Assembly (NCBI RefSeq): GCF_034347425.1
Contig: NZ_CP133779.1
Span: forward strand, 4,154,001 to 4,218,000
Source: Undibacterium sp. CCC3.4
GTDB taxonomy: Bacteria > Pseudomonadota > Gammaproteobacteria > Burkholderiales > Burkholderiaceae_D
Length of the DNA: 64,000 bases
Reading direction: 5' to 3'
Part shown: positions 44,040 to 55,970 of the stretch, in pieces
Layout of the letters: each line of letters opens with the position of its first letter
Position numbering within the stretch: position 1 is the first letter of the stretch
Made by a program: the position numbers and the translations under genes
The notes under the pieces: model-generated
What the model saw: only the letters and a program-made list of their open reading frames with translations
Database searches by the model: none
Told to the model about the DNA's origin: nothing

Positions 44040-45061
44040 GTTACCCCATACGCCACAAGATTGCTTGCCTGAAGCACACATTGCCTATTACGTCCGCAAC
44101 ACAATCGACTCGCTCAATTTAACTGCTTTCTGCACGCTAAACCGCAGGCCATCCCCGCAAAATTGCCCGAAAACTGCAAGAAGGCGTAGCGTTCTGGGCC
44201 CTGTCAGTCAGAAATTTTCCATTCTTCCGGACGATCTGTGATTTCTAGGCCAATCATCTCAAGGAATTGTCGGATATGTTTGTGCAAGTGGTGAAACTGA
44301 TCAAAGATTCGGGTTGTCCAAACTGGGAACGGTTGCGGTTGATGAAACCAAGATCGAGGCCAAATCCACTAACGAGGCCGAAAAAATGTACCGGAACTGG
44401 CGCTGCCTGCGGAAATTGCGCGACGCGAAGACCGGCTTGCTGTAATACGAGCAGCACGTGCGCACTTGGAAAAACGTCAGCGCCAGACTGATACGGTGCG
44501 AGGTCGTGGCCCTGACGATGACACGCCAATGGGTGCTGATAATAATCCGAAAAGGGAGTCGCCTTTTAAAAGCAAATTCGGTGAACCAAAACCTAAAGCG
44601 CAGGACAGTTTCACCGATACGGGGAGCCGAATCATGAAGCACTCTGGTGGCAACTTTAATTACTCCTACAACGGCCAAACGGCCTTCAATGGCACTGCAC
44701 ACATTATTGGTGCTGCCGAATTGGGTAACAACACTAATGACTACGGCCAATTACCAGCGGTATTGGCGGCAGTAAAACGTGATGTTGGAACGGATCCCAT
44801 CTAGGTCCTCGCTGGTGCAGGCGATCTCCCAGAAGCCGTGTTTGAACAATTACGTGATCATCCCACCGAATTAATTGTGGCCCTCGGACTAGAAGGTAAA
44901 AATGATTTGGTGATCGATCCTGAAAAGCGACCGTTGTGCGCTTTGATAGCATAAAAATTCAAGTCTAGCGAGACACAGACAGCTTACCGAAAACGAAAGT
45001 GGCTGCCTGAACCGCCTAATGAATAGATAAAAAGCGTACTCGGGTTTCGACAGTTTAATAT

Positions 45062-45547
45062 TTATGTGCCAAGTGACAAATACAGCGTCATCGGATTATC
45101 GCTGCAGGGGGTAAACCCATAATACTCATAGAACGACTTGGCATCCTCCCCCTTTGCATCGACCACCAGTGCATACGCAGCCACATGTTTTTTTGCTTCC
45201 AAACAACGCTCAAGTGCACAGCCCATGAGGAGTCGCCCTAATCCACGATGGCGATGCGCTGAATGTGTCGCCAATCGTCCCAGACGAAAGCAAGGTACCG
45301 GATAACGCGGTAATTTTTGTCGTGTGCGTTCATCCATTTGAGACGCATCGATTTGCGCGGCGCTCAAACTGTAATAGCCTAATATCGTTTTCGGCTGGTC
45401 CGTATCGACCAACACCCGCACCACGGCGATCCCTTTTTTGCTTTGCTGGATAGCGAAGCGATGCAGATACTGATCCAACTCGGCAACACCAGAGACAAAG
45501 GCTTGGCGATCATGGCGCTGTGGGTCAAGCAATTGCTCTTCAAGCAC
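45062..45547 (-). CDS. GNAT-type toxin (TacT-like) of a toxin-antitoxin pair
   Basis: A 161-residue GNAT acetyltransferase. The acetyl-CoA motif is FRLGRLATHSAHRHRGLGRLLMGCAL, and KSFYEYYGFTP closes the fold. This arrangement, downstream of and overlapping a DUF1778 gene, is that of TacT/AtaT-type toxins, which acetylate charged aminoacyl-tRNA and stop translation. It overlaps the antitoxin gene by 8 bp, so translation is coupled. Functional status is not proven, but no lesion is visible. Confidence 0.88.
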   Translation of the reverse strand: MLEEQLLDPQRHDRQAFVSGVAELDQYLHRFAIQQSKKGIAVVRVLVDTDQPKTILGYYSLSAAQIDASQMDERTRQKLPRYPVPCFRLGRLATHSAHRHRGLGRLLMGCALERCLEAKKHVAAYALVVDAKGEDAKSFYEYYGFTPCSDNPMTLYLSLGT

Positions 45548-45809
45548 GCTTCACCTTTTGCGCCAGGCTCAGAGCGTGTTGTAGCGCGGCATTCGGCGTA
45601 AAGGTCCCGTTCAGTGCCATCGTGAATGCCTGAAAATCACGGGCTGACATGGTGACGCGGGATTCACGATCTAACAGTTCACGTGCTTTTTCTTTGGCAG
45701 ATGCGCGAACGAACGCCGCCATCGTGGTGCCAACTAAGGCTGCAGCACGAGAAACAAGCTCTTTTTCTTCCACATCCATTTTCAAATCAAATCGAGCAAC
45801 AGCAGACAT
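45540..45809 (-). CDS. DUF1778-family antitoxin (TacA-like)
   Basis: An 89-residue protein with a ribbon-helix-helix N terminus (ARFDLKMDVEEKELVSRAAALVGTTMAAFVRASAKEKA) for DNA binding and a disordered C-terminal tail that wraps the toxin. It is the first gene of the pair and presumably represses it through the palindrome just upstream. The order antitoxin-toxin and the 8-bp overlap fit the type II TacAT class. Confidence 0.88.
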   Translation of the reverse strand: MSAVARFDLKMDVEEKELVSRAAALVGTTMAAFVRASAKEKARELLDRESRVTMSARDFQAFTMALNGTFTPNAALQHALSLAQKVKRA

Positions 45810-45821
45810 CTTCGACTCCTC

Positions 45822-45861
45822 TCATACGGTAAATATACGTATACGGCAATATACCGTATGA
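45822..45861 (-). promoter_or_regulatory. Palindromic operator/promoter of the TacAT-like pair
   Basis: A 40-bp AT-rich stretch 13 bp upstream of the antitoxin start. Its outer parts are inverted copies (TCATACGGTA at the left, TACCGTATGA at the right) and inner parts repeat TATACG/CGTATA. Ribbon-helix-helix antitoxins bind such repeated half-sites. The minus-strand TATATT-like segment inside may be the -10 box. Confidence 0.65.
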
Positions 45862-46066
45862 ATAGTCAGTCGACAAGCAGCCCTTTCAGAAATCCTATCC
45901 TGCTTATGATAAGAAAAATTATGAAAAGTGATCATAGCTGAGGTCGCGATACATAGCCTGTAGGCAATAGCAAGGTCGGCATTGGCCTCAAATTAGCCTC
46001 AAACAAGTCGTGTTGAAGCATTTGATACCGCGCGAATTGTTGTCCACTTGGCCGTAACGGCCAAGC

Positions 46067-46399
46067 TCAGCGCCTCAGCGCCTCAGTGACGGCGGCCGGT
46101 GCCGGCGCCATCATGACAGCATTGGCATCAAGAATTTGGACAAAAATTTCATCCTTCTTGATCATACCCAGTTCGAAGCGCGCACGCTCTTCCACTGAAT
46201 CAGTACCGTCTTTGAGATCGACTACTTCCGACTCGAGCGTGGCATTGCGCTGCTTGAGTTTATCGTTATTATTTTGTGCCAGCGCGACTTGGCGCTCAAA
46301 TTCCCATACGCGCAACCAACCGCCCTTACCTAGCCACAGCGGGTATTGGATCATAGCCAGCAACAACAGGAAACAAACGGCAATCAGGCGCACAAACAC
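46067..46399 (-). CDS. ftsB: Cell division protein FtsB
   Basis: A 110-residue bitopic membrane protein of the divisome, partner of FtsL and FtsQ. A membrane segment covers about residues 3-20 ([20 protein letters not shown]), and a coiled coil (about 35-65) carries [20 protein letters not shown], followed by [22 protein letters not shown] is the start codon; a second GTG two codons on is equally possible. It follows eno, as in many betaproteobacteria, but a terminator-like hairpin separates them. Confidence 0.92.
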   Translation of the reverse strand: MFVRLIAVCFLLLLAMIQYPLWLGKGGWLRVWEFERQVALAQNNNDKLKQRNATLESEVVDLKDGTDSVEERARFELGMIKKDEIFVQILDANAVMMAPAPAAVTEALRR

Positions 46400-46414
46400 T
46401 CACATAAAAATGAC

Positions 46415-46443
46415 AAAAAGGGGAACACACGTTCCCCCTTTTT
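46415..46443. terminator. Bidirectional hairpin terminator between eno and ftsB
   Basis: GGGGAAC pairs with GTTCCCC around a four-base loop, flanked by runs of A on one side and T on the other, so it can terminate in both directions. For leftward transcription from eno it lies 20 bp after the stop and 21 bp before the ftsB start. Confidence 0.75.
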
Positions 46444-46456
46444 AAATAAAGACGAA

Positions 46457-47740
<1,284 letters not shown>

Positions 47741-47784
47741 TCAATTCTCCTAAACGATACTGCGAACAAAGCAAAACAATACAA

Positions 47785-48636
47785 TTAAAAACTGGTTTCC
47801 AAGAAGCCGTTCTTTTTGACCACGCGATCAAGATCAAGTAAGGTCGCCAACAATTCTTTCATGCGTCCCAACGGCACCGCATTCGGGCCATCGGACATTG
47901 CCACAGCCGGGTTCGGATGCGTCTCCATGAACAGGCCGGCGATACCGACGGCCACCGCGGCACGTGCCAACACCGGCACGAATTCACGTTGACCACCCGA
48001 AGTGCTGCCCTGACCACCGGGCAATTGCACCGAATGGGTAGCATCGAATACCACCGGACACGCGGTCTCGCGCATGATCGCCAATGCGCGCATGTCCGAC
48101 ACCAAATTGTTGTAGCCGAACGAGGCACCGCGTTCACAGGCCATGAAATTATCTTCCAATAAACCTGCCGCCTTGGCCGCTGCGCGTGCCTTGGCGATCA
48201 CATGCACCATATCGTGCGGAGCCAAAAACTGGCCCTTCTTGATATTGACCGGCTTACCGGAGCGACCGCAAGCTTCGATGAAATCCGTTTGCCGACACAA
48301 GAAAGCCGGCGTCTGCAACACATCGACCACCGCCGCTACCGCTGCAATTTCATCGATCGCATGAATATCAGTCAATACCGGCACACCGATCTGGCGTTTG
48401 ACATCGGCCAAAATATCGAGCCCCTGCTCCATGCCCAAGCCGCGAAACGAAGTGCCGGAAGAGCGATTGGCTTTATCGAACGAGGACTTGTAAATGAATG
48501 GAATGCCCAAGGCGGCAGTAATTTCTTTCAGTTCACCGGCGGTATCGAGCGCCATCTGGCGCGACTCGATCACGCAAGGGCCGGCGATGAGAAAAAAAGG
48601 CTGGTCGAGACCGACCTCAAATCCACATAATTTCAT
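47785..48636 (-). CDS. kdsA: 3-Deoxy-8-phosphooctulonate synthase (KDO-8-P synthase)
   Basis: A 283-residue TIM-barrel enzyme that condenses phosphoenolpyruvate with arabinose 5-phosphate for the lipopolysaccharide sugar KDO. Conserved segments are [39 protein letters not shown], and [26 protein letters not shown] leads to the ATG. It lies 9 nt after pyrG and before eno in a likely operon, the typical betaproteobacterial order. Confidence 0.97.
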   Translation of the reverse strand: MKLCGFEVGLDQPFFLIAGPCVIESRQMALDTAGELKEITAALGIPFIYKSSFDKANRSSGTSFRGLGMEQGLDILADVKRQIGVPVLTDIHAIDEIAAVAAVVDVLQTPAFLCRQTDFIEACGRSGKPVNIKKGQFLAPHDMVHVIAKARAAAKAAGLLEDNFMACERGASFGYNNLVSDMRALAIMRETACPVVFDATHSVQLPGGQGSTSGGQREFVPVLARAAVAVGIAGLFMETHPNPAVAMSDGPNAVPLGRMKELLATLLDLDRVVKKNGFLETSF

Positions 48637-48645
48637 CGTTTTTCC

Positions 48646-50328
<1,683 letters not shown>

Positions 50329-50377
50329 TCAGACTATCAGGCAGGCATACGAATTCCGCGCCCGAAGCGCGGATTAT

Positions 50378-51340
50378 TTACGGCGCATAAAAAAATTGCA
50401 ACCTGACAAAATTTTGCGCTCCAACGGCATTCGACATCTGCTCGATTTCGTTGGCACGCCGAATCACGGAAGCACTCAGACCATACTCACCGCGCTGCCA
50501 TAGATAGCCGATTTCCAGCTCGCCGCCGCGCTTTTTAGTCGCAATCGAACGCGCCTCATCATTAAAATAACCGCCTTCTATGGTCGCGTTATAGGCCACC
50601 GCTTTCACCGAGCCTTTGAGGAAGACGTAGCTGGCCGGCTGATACGGCAAGCTATTGAGCGTACCGGCCCGCAATTCCAGCTGCGCCCCGGCATCGGTGA
50701 AAATATTCCCGAAACGTCCATTCAAGCGTGGCGTCAGATCGACCCCGGCCATGGGCAGCAAGCGCCCGGGCGACCATTCACCCGAGAGCACCAAGCCGGC
50801 CTCGTTGCGATACTGGGTACTCCAGGCTTGCGGCAGCCTTTGTTTCAGTAAATGGTGCAACTGTTGCTGGCTCCAGGCACCACCGGCACAGCGACCGAAA
50901 CAACCGATATCAACGCCCCAGCGCCAACTGCGCCCGGTCGATTCGGTTTTTGCGCCGAACACGCCAGCGTACAGCCAGCCAGCGTAGCGATGATCATTCG
51001 CGGCTAATTGCGCGGGCAACAAATTGGTATCCGATGCCGTATAAAAATCCTGCCCGAAGCGCCAGCCATATTCGGTCGATAGCAGCGCTGTTTGCAGCAG
51101 CGAGGTTTGCTGCAGGTGCACGCCACTGGTATAAAATTTATCATCACGATTGAGGAGCAGGCTGTCATTCTCGATTTCCAACTGCCACAGCGATTTACCG
51201 GCCGCGCGCACGGTTTGCATTTCCTGCCAAGATGGCGCAAGCAAAATATCGTCGGCCACGGCCGCACCAGCAAGCAGTGTCAAACCAAGCGCCACCAGCG
51301 CGCGGTAGGCGCCGGTTTGCTGCATTTTTGCGTTAATCAT
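50378..51340 (-). CDS. LpxR-like outer-membrane lipid A deacylase family protein
   Basis: A roughly 320-residue protein with a signal peptide (ALVALGLTLLAGAAVA, cleavage near VA-DD) and the DUF2219/LpxR pattern: LEIENDSLLLNRDDKFYTSGVHLQ, then NDHRYAGWLYAGVFG, with a predicted beta-barrel ending in Phe-rich strands (NFVRLQFFYAP). LpxR removes the 3'-acyloxyacyl group from lipid A in Salmonella. The ATG at 51340 is used; it overlaps the stop of the preceding hydrolase by 8 bp, and alternatives at 51352 (GTG) or 51325 exist. Confidence 0.8.
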   Translation of the reverse strand: MINAKMQQTGAYRALVALGLTLLAGAAVADDILLAPSWQEMQTVRAAGKSLWQLEIENDSLLLNRDDKFYTSGVHLQQTSLLQTALLSTEYGWRFGQDFYTASDTNLLPAQLAANDHRYAGWLYAGVFGAKTESTGRSWRWGVDIGCFGRCAGGAWSQQQLHHLLKQRLPQAWSTQYRNEAGLVLSGEWSPGRLLPMAGVDLTPRLNGRFGNIFTDAGAQLELRAGTLNSLPYQPASYVFLKGSVKAVAYNATIEGGYFNDEARSIATKKRGGELEIGYLWQRGEYGLSASVIRRANEIEQMSNAVGAQNFVRLQFFYAP

Positions 51341-52163
51341 TATTCTGTTCACATTCTTGCTTAAGTAAGGTAGCCAGCATCGTCTCCACCGCCAGCGCCG
51401 TCTGCTCGGGCTGTTCGAGTGGAATCAAATGCCCACCGGGAATCAGTGTGTAATTGCGACCCATCAGTTTTTTCGTATAGTAATCGCCGGCCTGAGCACA
51501 CTCTATGGATTCAGTGCCACCGATGAAACCGATAGGCACCGCCGGCGGACGGCGAATCAAGCGTCCCAAACCATGCGGCAACGTGCGATAAATAGCCGTT
51601 TCCACTTCGCGCGTGAAACGCAAGCTCACACCTTGCGCAGACGGCAGCAGTCCGGCATGCATGTAATCCCATAACACTTCGGTCGGCCAGATCGCAAACT
51701 TCTCTTTCGCGGCAAAATGCCTGTGAGCGTGCTCAACACTATCCCACACGCAGCGGCGCTTCTCTGCAAAGCGTGCCGGCGAAAATTTACCATCGAGTTT
51801 AAGAAACTTCACTACCCGCAATAACAGCGCGCGCCAACCGGCCACCAAGGGCGAATCGAGCACGATTACGGCACGCACCAAATCGGGACGGGCGCGTGCC
51901 GCCATCAAAGATAAAATACCGCCGAGCGAATGACCTAGCAACACCACCGGCACCGAATAGCGCGCTTCCAGCGTCGCTATCAATTCCTGCACCAGCTCGC
52001 GCCAGCCGTCGGTAACCGGATAGGCCGGATCATGCCCCAACATATCACTGACCCCAACGACGTGATTACTACGCAGTTGATCGAGAAAAACGCGGTAAGT
52101 CCCGGCCGGAAAACTGTTGCCATGTACGAAATGTAGAACCGCTCGCTCCAAAGTATGCTCCAT
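51333..52163 (-). CDS. Alpha/beta-fold hydrolase
   Basis: A 276-residue hydrolase. The oxyanion segment HFVHGNSFPAGTYRVFLDQL, nucleophile elbow VVLLGHSLGGILSLM and C-terminal PGGHLIPLEQPEQ are present, giving a Ser-Asp-His triad. The fold matches general esterases/lipases; substrate unknown. Its 3' end overlaps the LpxR-like gene, so the two are expressed together, possibly in envelope lipid turnover (inference). Confidence 0.87.
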   Translation of the reverse strand: MEHTLERAVLHFVHGNSFPAGTYRVFLDQLRSNHVVGVSDMLGHDPAYPVTDGWRELVQELIATLEARYSVPVVLLGHSLGGILSLMAARARPDLVRAVIVLDSPLVAGWRALLLRVVKFLKLDGKFSPARFAEKRRCVWDSVEHAHRHFAAKEKFAIWPTEVLWDYMHAGLLPSAQGVSLRFTREVETAIYRTLPHGLGRLIRRPPAVPIGFIGGTESIECAQAGDYYTKKLMGRNYTLIPGGHLIPLEQPEQTALAVETMLATLLKQECEQNND

Positions 52164-52265
52164 ATTGTAGTCAGCGCATTGAAAAATGCATCATGACTTC
52201 AATTGTAATGCGCCAACAGGCTTTCCTGCAGACTTAGAAGAATTATTCCACAATCAGGTACAGCC

Positions 52266-54671
52266 TCAGCGCCCATGCCAGTAGCGCGCATGCTGCTGGC
52301 GGTATGCAGTAATCGTCACGCGCTCACCGAGCTCGACACTCAGCGCACCATGCCTATCGGTGCGCCAGCGCATGCTGCCGACATCGGCATAGCGCTGCCA
52401 CACCACCGAGTGAGGGTGGCGATAGCGGTTATAGTGACCGAATTGAAAAATCGCTGCTTGCGGCTGCACGGCCGCCAAAAAAGCGGCGCTCGATGAAGTC
52501 TTGCTGCCATGATGCGGTACCAATAACACCGACGCACGCAACTGCTCACCATACTGCGCCAACAAGGCCGTCTCCTGCGCCGCCGCGATATCTCCGGGCA
52601 GCAGCACCGCATGCTGCACGCTACTGACCTTCAGGGTGCAACTACGCGCATTATCAGACAACTTTTCATTGGCATACGCCGATAACGCTGGCTGCAACAC
52701 CTCGAACACCACGCCATCCCACTGCCAACGCTGACCAGCGTGACAGCGCCAGTGCTGCCGCGCCGCGCCAAGCAAGGGATGATCCGACGCCAATGAGCTG
52801 GCCACCGCCGCCACCTCCAGCGACTGCAAGATACTGGCAGCACCACCGGCATGATCGAGATCGGCGTGGGAAATCATCAGCACATCGAGTGCGCTGATGG
52901 CACGCCTCTGCAAATACGGTAAGAGCACACTTTGGGCGGCATCCGACGAGACCGAATAACGCGGCCCTGCATCATAAAGCAAACGATGCTTCGCTGTTTC
53001 CAGCAGCACCGCCGTGCCCTGCCCAATATCAAACACCGTCATGCGCAAGCTCCCCTCCGGCCAAGCCTGCCGGGCTGGAAACAACATCGGCAAACAACAC
53101 ACCAGCCCCAGCCAACGCAGCGGCCAACCACGCGGCAGCAATGCCCACGCCACGCCACATGCAGCCAAGACCCAAGCCCACCACGGGCCACGTTCGGCGC
53201 GCCACAGCGCCGCCGGCAAGCCACTCAAATACTGCAACACAGGCATCAGCGCGCTAAATAAAATGTCGCTTATTTGCAACAACCAGCCCGATATCGGAGA
53301 CGGCATCACACTCCCCAGTAAGGCCAACGGCGTCACCGCCAAACTGATCAGCGGAATCGCCAAGGCATTCGCCAAAGCCCCGAGCAGGGCCACCTGTCCA
53401 AACAAAAACAGACTCAGCGGCAGCAAACCTATGCTGACCGCCCATTGACTGCGCAATGCCGCGAGCAACAATGCGCGCCAGCGCTGCCAGCCAGGCGGCG
53501 GACGACGCGTCGGCTGTGCCGCCGCATAAGTCAGCACAGCCACCGCCAAAAACGATAACCAAAAGCCCGGCGCCAGCACCGCCCACGGATCGCACAACAG
53601 TACCAATACCAGCGCCAGGCACAATACCGCAAAAAAATCACTGATCCGACCGCACCACAAAGCCAAGGCCACCGTCAGCAACATGATCAAGGTGCGCTGG
53701 GCGGGAATGCCGAAGCCGGCCAAAGCCACATACAATAAAGCCGCTGAAGCACCACTGACAGCAGCCACTTTTTGCGCCGGCAACAGCAAGGGCAAAGCAT
53801 GCCCACGCCAACGCGCGCGCCGCCACAGCGCCGCACTGAGCTTAGCAAACAGCGCCGCAATCATACTCACATGCAGACCCGAGATACTGATCAAGTGACC
53901 AATGCCGGTGCGATTGAACAGGACCCAATCGGCCGCTGAAATCGCCCGTTGCTCGCCGATTACCAAAGCCACCAACACACCGGCATACGGATGATTCGGC
54001 AAGGCGGCAAAAATACGCGCGCGCAACCAGCCACGGCTGCGTTCGAGCAGATACCTTGGCTGCCACACCATGGGGTCGAGACGGCGATTCAGCTCAGCCG
54101 CACTGCGTACCGTGCCGACCGCGCGCACACCACTTTCAAGCAAGCGCAATTCGGTGTCAAAGCCACCAAGATTGGCATAGCCATGCGGACGCTGCACGCG
54201 TACCCGCAATTGCCAGCGCTCGCCAGGCAAAAGTGCCGGCTGCAATTGCGACCAGCTCAAACTGATTTTTTTTGGAAAGACCCGCCATTGCTGCGCACTC
54301 AAACGCGGTGCCAGCACCTGTTCAACGGCGAAATCAAGCCGCTGCCCGGCTTCGAAGGTTTGAGGTAAAGAGGCAACGCAGCCGATCAGCGTTACTTCGC
54401 TACGCTCGAATTCTGCAGTCAATTCGGTTTGCAAAGCCAGTGTCGCCATTGCAGCAGCCCATGCCAAGCCAGCCAAGGCAAAGCCAAGGCAAACGCCACT
54501 GCGACGCCACCAAGATGGGCAAGCCAAGGGATGCGGAGTACAGCCATAATGCAGCAGCAAAAATGTCGCACACAAAGCCAATAAAGCTAATTCCGCTACC
54601 GTATACAAACTGTGCTGTTGCTGCAGACATGCGACGCCAAACACAAAAGCGAGGCATGCCGACCGCATCAT
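52266..54671 (-). CDS. comEC: DNA internalization protein ComEC/Rec2
   Basis: An 801-residue polytopic membrane protein that forms the inner-membrane channel for natural transformation. After two or three N-terminal membrane segments comes the DUF4131-like periplasmic part, then the competence domain with GIGHLISISGLHVSMIAALFAKL. The C-terminal metallo-beta-lactamase domain contains TVFDIGQGTAVLLE and ISHADLDHAGGAASIL. Full length. Its ATG is directly adjacent to the tatD stop codon, with no spacer, so expression is coupled. Confidence 0.94.
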   Translation of the reverse strand: MMRSACLAFVFGVACLQQQHSLYTVAELALLALCATFLLLHYGCTPHPLACPSWWRRSGVCLGFALAGLAWAAAMATLALQTELTAEFERSEVTLIGCVASLPQTFEAGQRLDFAVEQVLAPRLSAQQWRVFPKKISLSWSQLQPALLPGERWQLRVRVQRPHGYANLGGFDTELRLLESGVRAVGTVRSAAELNRRLDPMVWQPRYLLERSRGWLRARIFAALPNHPYAGVLVALVIGEQRAISAADWVLFNRTGIGHLISISGLHVSMIAALFAKLSAALWRRARWRGHALPLLLPAQKVAAVSGASAALLYVALAGFGIPAQRTLIMLLTVALALWCGRISDFFAVLCLALVLVLLCDPWAVLAPGFWLSFLAVAVLTYAAAQPTRRPPPGWQRWRALLLAALRSQWAVSIGLLPLSLFLFGQVALLGALANALAIPLISLAVTPLALLGSVMPSPISGWLLQISDILFSALMPVLQYLSGLPAALWRAERGPWWAWVLAACGVAWALLPRGWPLRWLGLVCCLPMLFPARQAWPEGSLRMTVFDIGQGTAVLLETAKHRLLYDAGPRYSVSSDAAQSVLLPYLQRRAISALDVLMISHADLDHAGGAASILQSLEVAAVASSLASDHPLLGAARQHWRCHAGQRWQWDGVVFEVLQPALSAYANEKLSDNARSCTLKVSSVQHAVLLPGDIAAAQETALLAQYGEQLRASVLLVPHHGSKTSSSAAFLAAVQPQAAIFQFGHYNRYRHPHSVVWQRYADVGSMRWRTDRHGALSVELGERVTITAYRQQHARYWHGR

Positions 54672-55481
54672 TTACCCCAAAGTATTCATGCGCGGCAAAA
54701 CCGCCCGGGCATTGGCACTGGTTTGCGCCGCCAGTTCAGTCACGCTCAGCCCACGTAATTGCGCCAGCACCGTGCCGATGCGCGGCAATTCGGCCGGATA
54801 GTTATTCCCCTTGCCTAGCCAGGCCGGCCGCATATCGGGCGCATCGGTTTCGAGCACAATGGCAGCGAGCGGCAATTCCACGGCCAGACGGCGGATTTGT
54901 AAAGCGCGCGGATAGGTCATGGCACCGCCAAAACCAAGCTTGAAACCAAGTTCAATAAACATCTGCGCCTGCTGAGCACTGCCATTGAAGGCATGGGCGA
55001 TGCCGCCGACGACCGCAATGCGCCGCAATTGCTTGAGTATTTGGTCTTGCGAACGCCGCACATGCAAAAGCACCGGCAAGCCGACATCGCGGGCGATTTT
55101 CAATTGCTCACTGTAGAAATATTCTTGCTTCTCGCGCAAAGGACTTTGTTTCAGTGCCGGCACAAAATAATCGAGCCCGATTTCGCCGATCGCCACCAAG
55201 CGCCGGCCGGCTGGCGGATCTTGCAGCAAGCTGGTCACGCGTGCGCGCAAAAACGCCAAATCGGCCTCAACCGAAGTCGGCACATACATGGGGTGAATGC
55301 CGAGCGCAAAAAAACAATCGCTGCGCTGCTGCGACAAGGCTTCCACTGCAGCAAAATTATTCTTGTGCACAGCCGGCAACACCAAGGCCGACACCCCGGC
55401 CGTGGCCGCGGCATCGGCCAGCACAGCGGCAGCGTCAGCGAATTCGCTGGCGTCGAGATGACAATGGGTATCGATCCACAT
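54672..55481 (-). CDS. tatD: TatD-family metal-dependent hydrolase
   Basis: A 269-residue TIM-barrel nuclease. The metal site begins WIDTHCHLDA; GIHPMY, GEIGLDYF, LHVRRSQDQIL and VLETDAPDMRP complete it. TatD proteins are 3'-5' exonucleases/DNases. Immediately upstream of comEC, which may reflect a common link to DNA uptake or processing. The exact paralogue (TatD, YcfH or YjjV) cannot be fixed, so the symbol is family-level. Confidence 0.88.
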   Translation of the reverse strand: MWIDTHCHLDASEFADAAAVLADAAATAGVSALVLPAVHKNNFAAVEALSQQRSDCFFALGIHPMYVPTSVEADLAFLRARVTSLLQDPPAGRRLVAIGEIGLDYFVPALKQSPLREKQEYFYSEQLKIARDVGLPVLLHVRRSQDQILKQLRRIAVVGGIAHAFNGSAQQAQMFIELGFKLGFGGAMTYPRALQIRRLAVELPLAAIVLETDAPDMRPAWLGKGNNYPAELPRIGTVLAQLRGLSVTELAAQTSANARAVLPRMNTLG

Positions 55482-55630
55482 GGCGGGCGTCTTTCATGGT
55501 GGGCAAAGACTTGTATTATGCGCACATCGCGGGCCGCGACTCAAGTTTGGCACGACCGGCGGTCAGGTGACAGCTGCTGCGCATGGCAGCAGTCATTTTC
55601 AGACCCGTCCTATAGAAATCCAAACAAAAA

Positions 55631-55873
55631 GTGCTTAGGATAAATCCGTCACAATTCCGTGATGGTATTTTTAAAAGAGCATATCATGCAAAAAAATTAT
55701 CCCTAGGTGAGGCAGAGAATACTCTCGCAATACACCAATCGAACTCGTCTGTACCCCTTCTGCGCGAGCTAAACGCTCAAGAGATTGAATTGGTAAGCGG
55801 CGGAACAGGTTCATGCACGGTTAAAGTAGACAGCCATGGAAAGTCAGAGGCATCCTGCAGCATCACTTTTTAA
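55631..55873 (+). CDS. Small peptide with double-glycine leader (microcin/bacteriocin-like precursor)
   Basis: The frame is 80 codons from a GTG at 55631. Residues 44-58 read LRELNAQEIELVSGG, an exact fit to double-glycine leaders (Leu -12, Glu -8, Ile -7, Val -4, Gly -2, Gly -1) cut by C39 peptidase exporters. The remaining 22 residues carry two cysteines (62 and 76), are Ser/Gly-rich and end in Phe. The GTG has no ribosome site. An ATG at 55686 with AAAAGAG before it enters this frame only if one extra A is read in a run of seven A (55690-55696). No exporter or immunity gene is next to it. Confidence 0.6.
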   Translation: MLRINPSQFRDGIFKRAYHAKKLSLGEAENTLAIHQSNSSVPLLRELNAQEIELVSGGTGSCTVKVDSHGKSEASCSITF

Positions 55874-55970
55874 GTAAAGTCTGACTCGAATGTTTTTTGT
55901 TAATATTATTTAATCTCAAGTGCATTATTTTGCTCTCGAGATCAGCGATGAAATTTTCCAAGGACAGCCC

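Larger units (their letters stand above)
41363..44954 (+). pseudogene. IS1182-family transposase remnant, interrupted by an IS21-family element
   Basis: The 5' piece (41363-41411) reads ATSYLLYEPQQRLLL and the 3' piece (44045 onward) PHTPQDCLPEAHIAYYVRN, which together match the start of IS1182-type transposases. The presumed start codon is ATA instead of ATG. After NLTAF about 80 bp are missing and the frame shifts to RKIARKLQEGVAF...FFRTICDF-stop. A further shift leads to KLGTVAVDETKIEAKS (catalytic Asp region), then another to KAQDSFTDTGSRIMKHSGG and YNGQTAFNGTAHIIGAAEL, ending with a stop after VGTDPI. At least four lesions plus the insertion make it non-functional. Confidence 0.85.
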
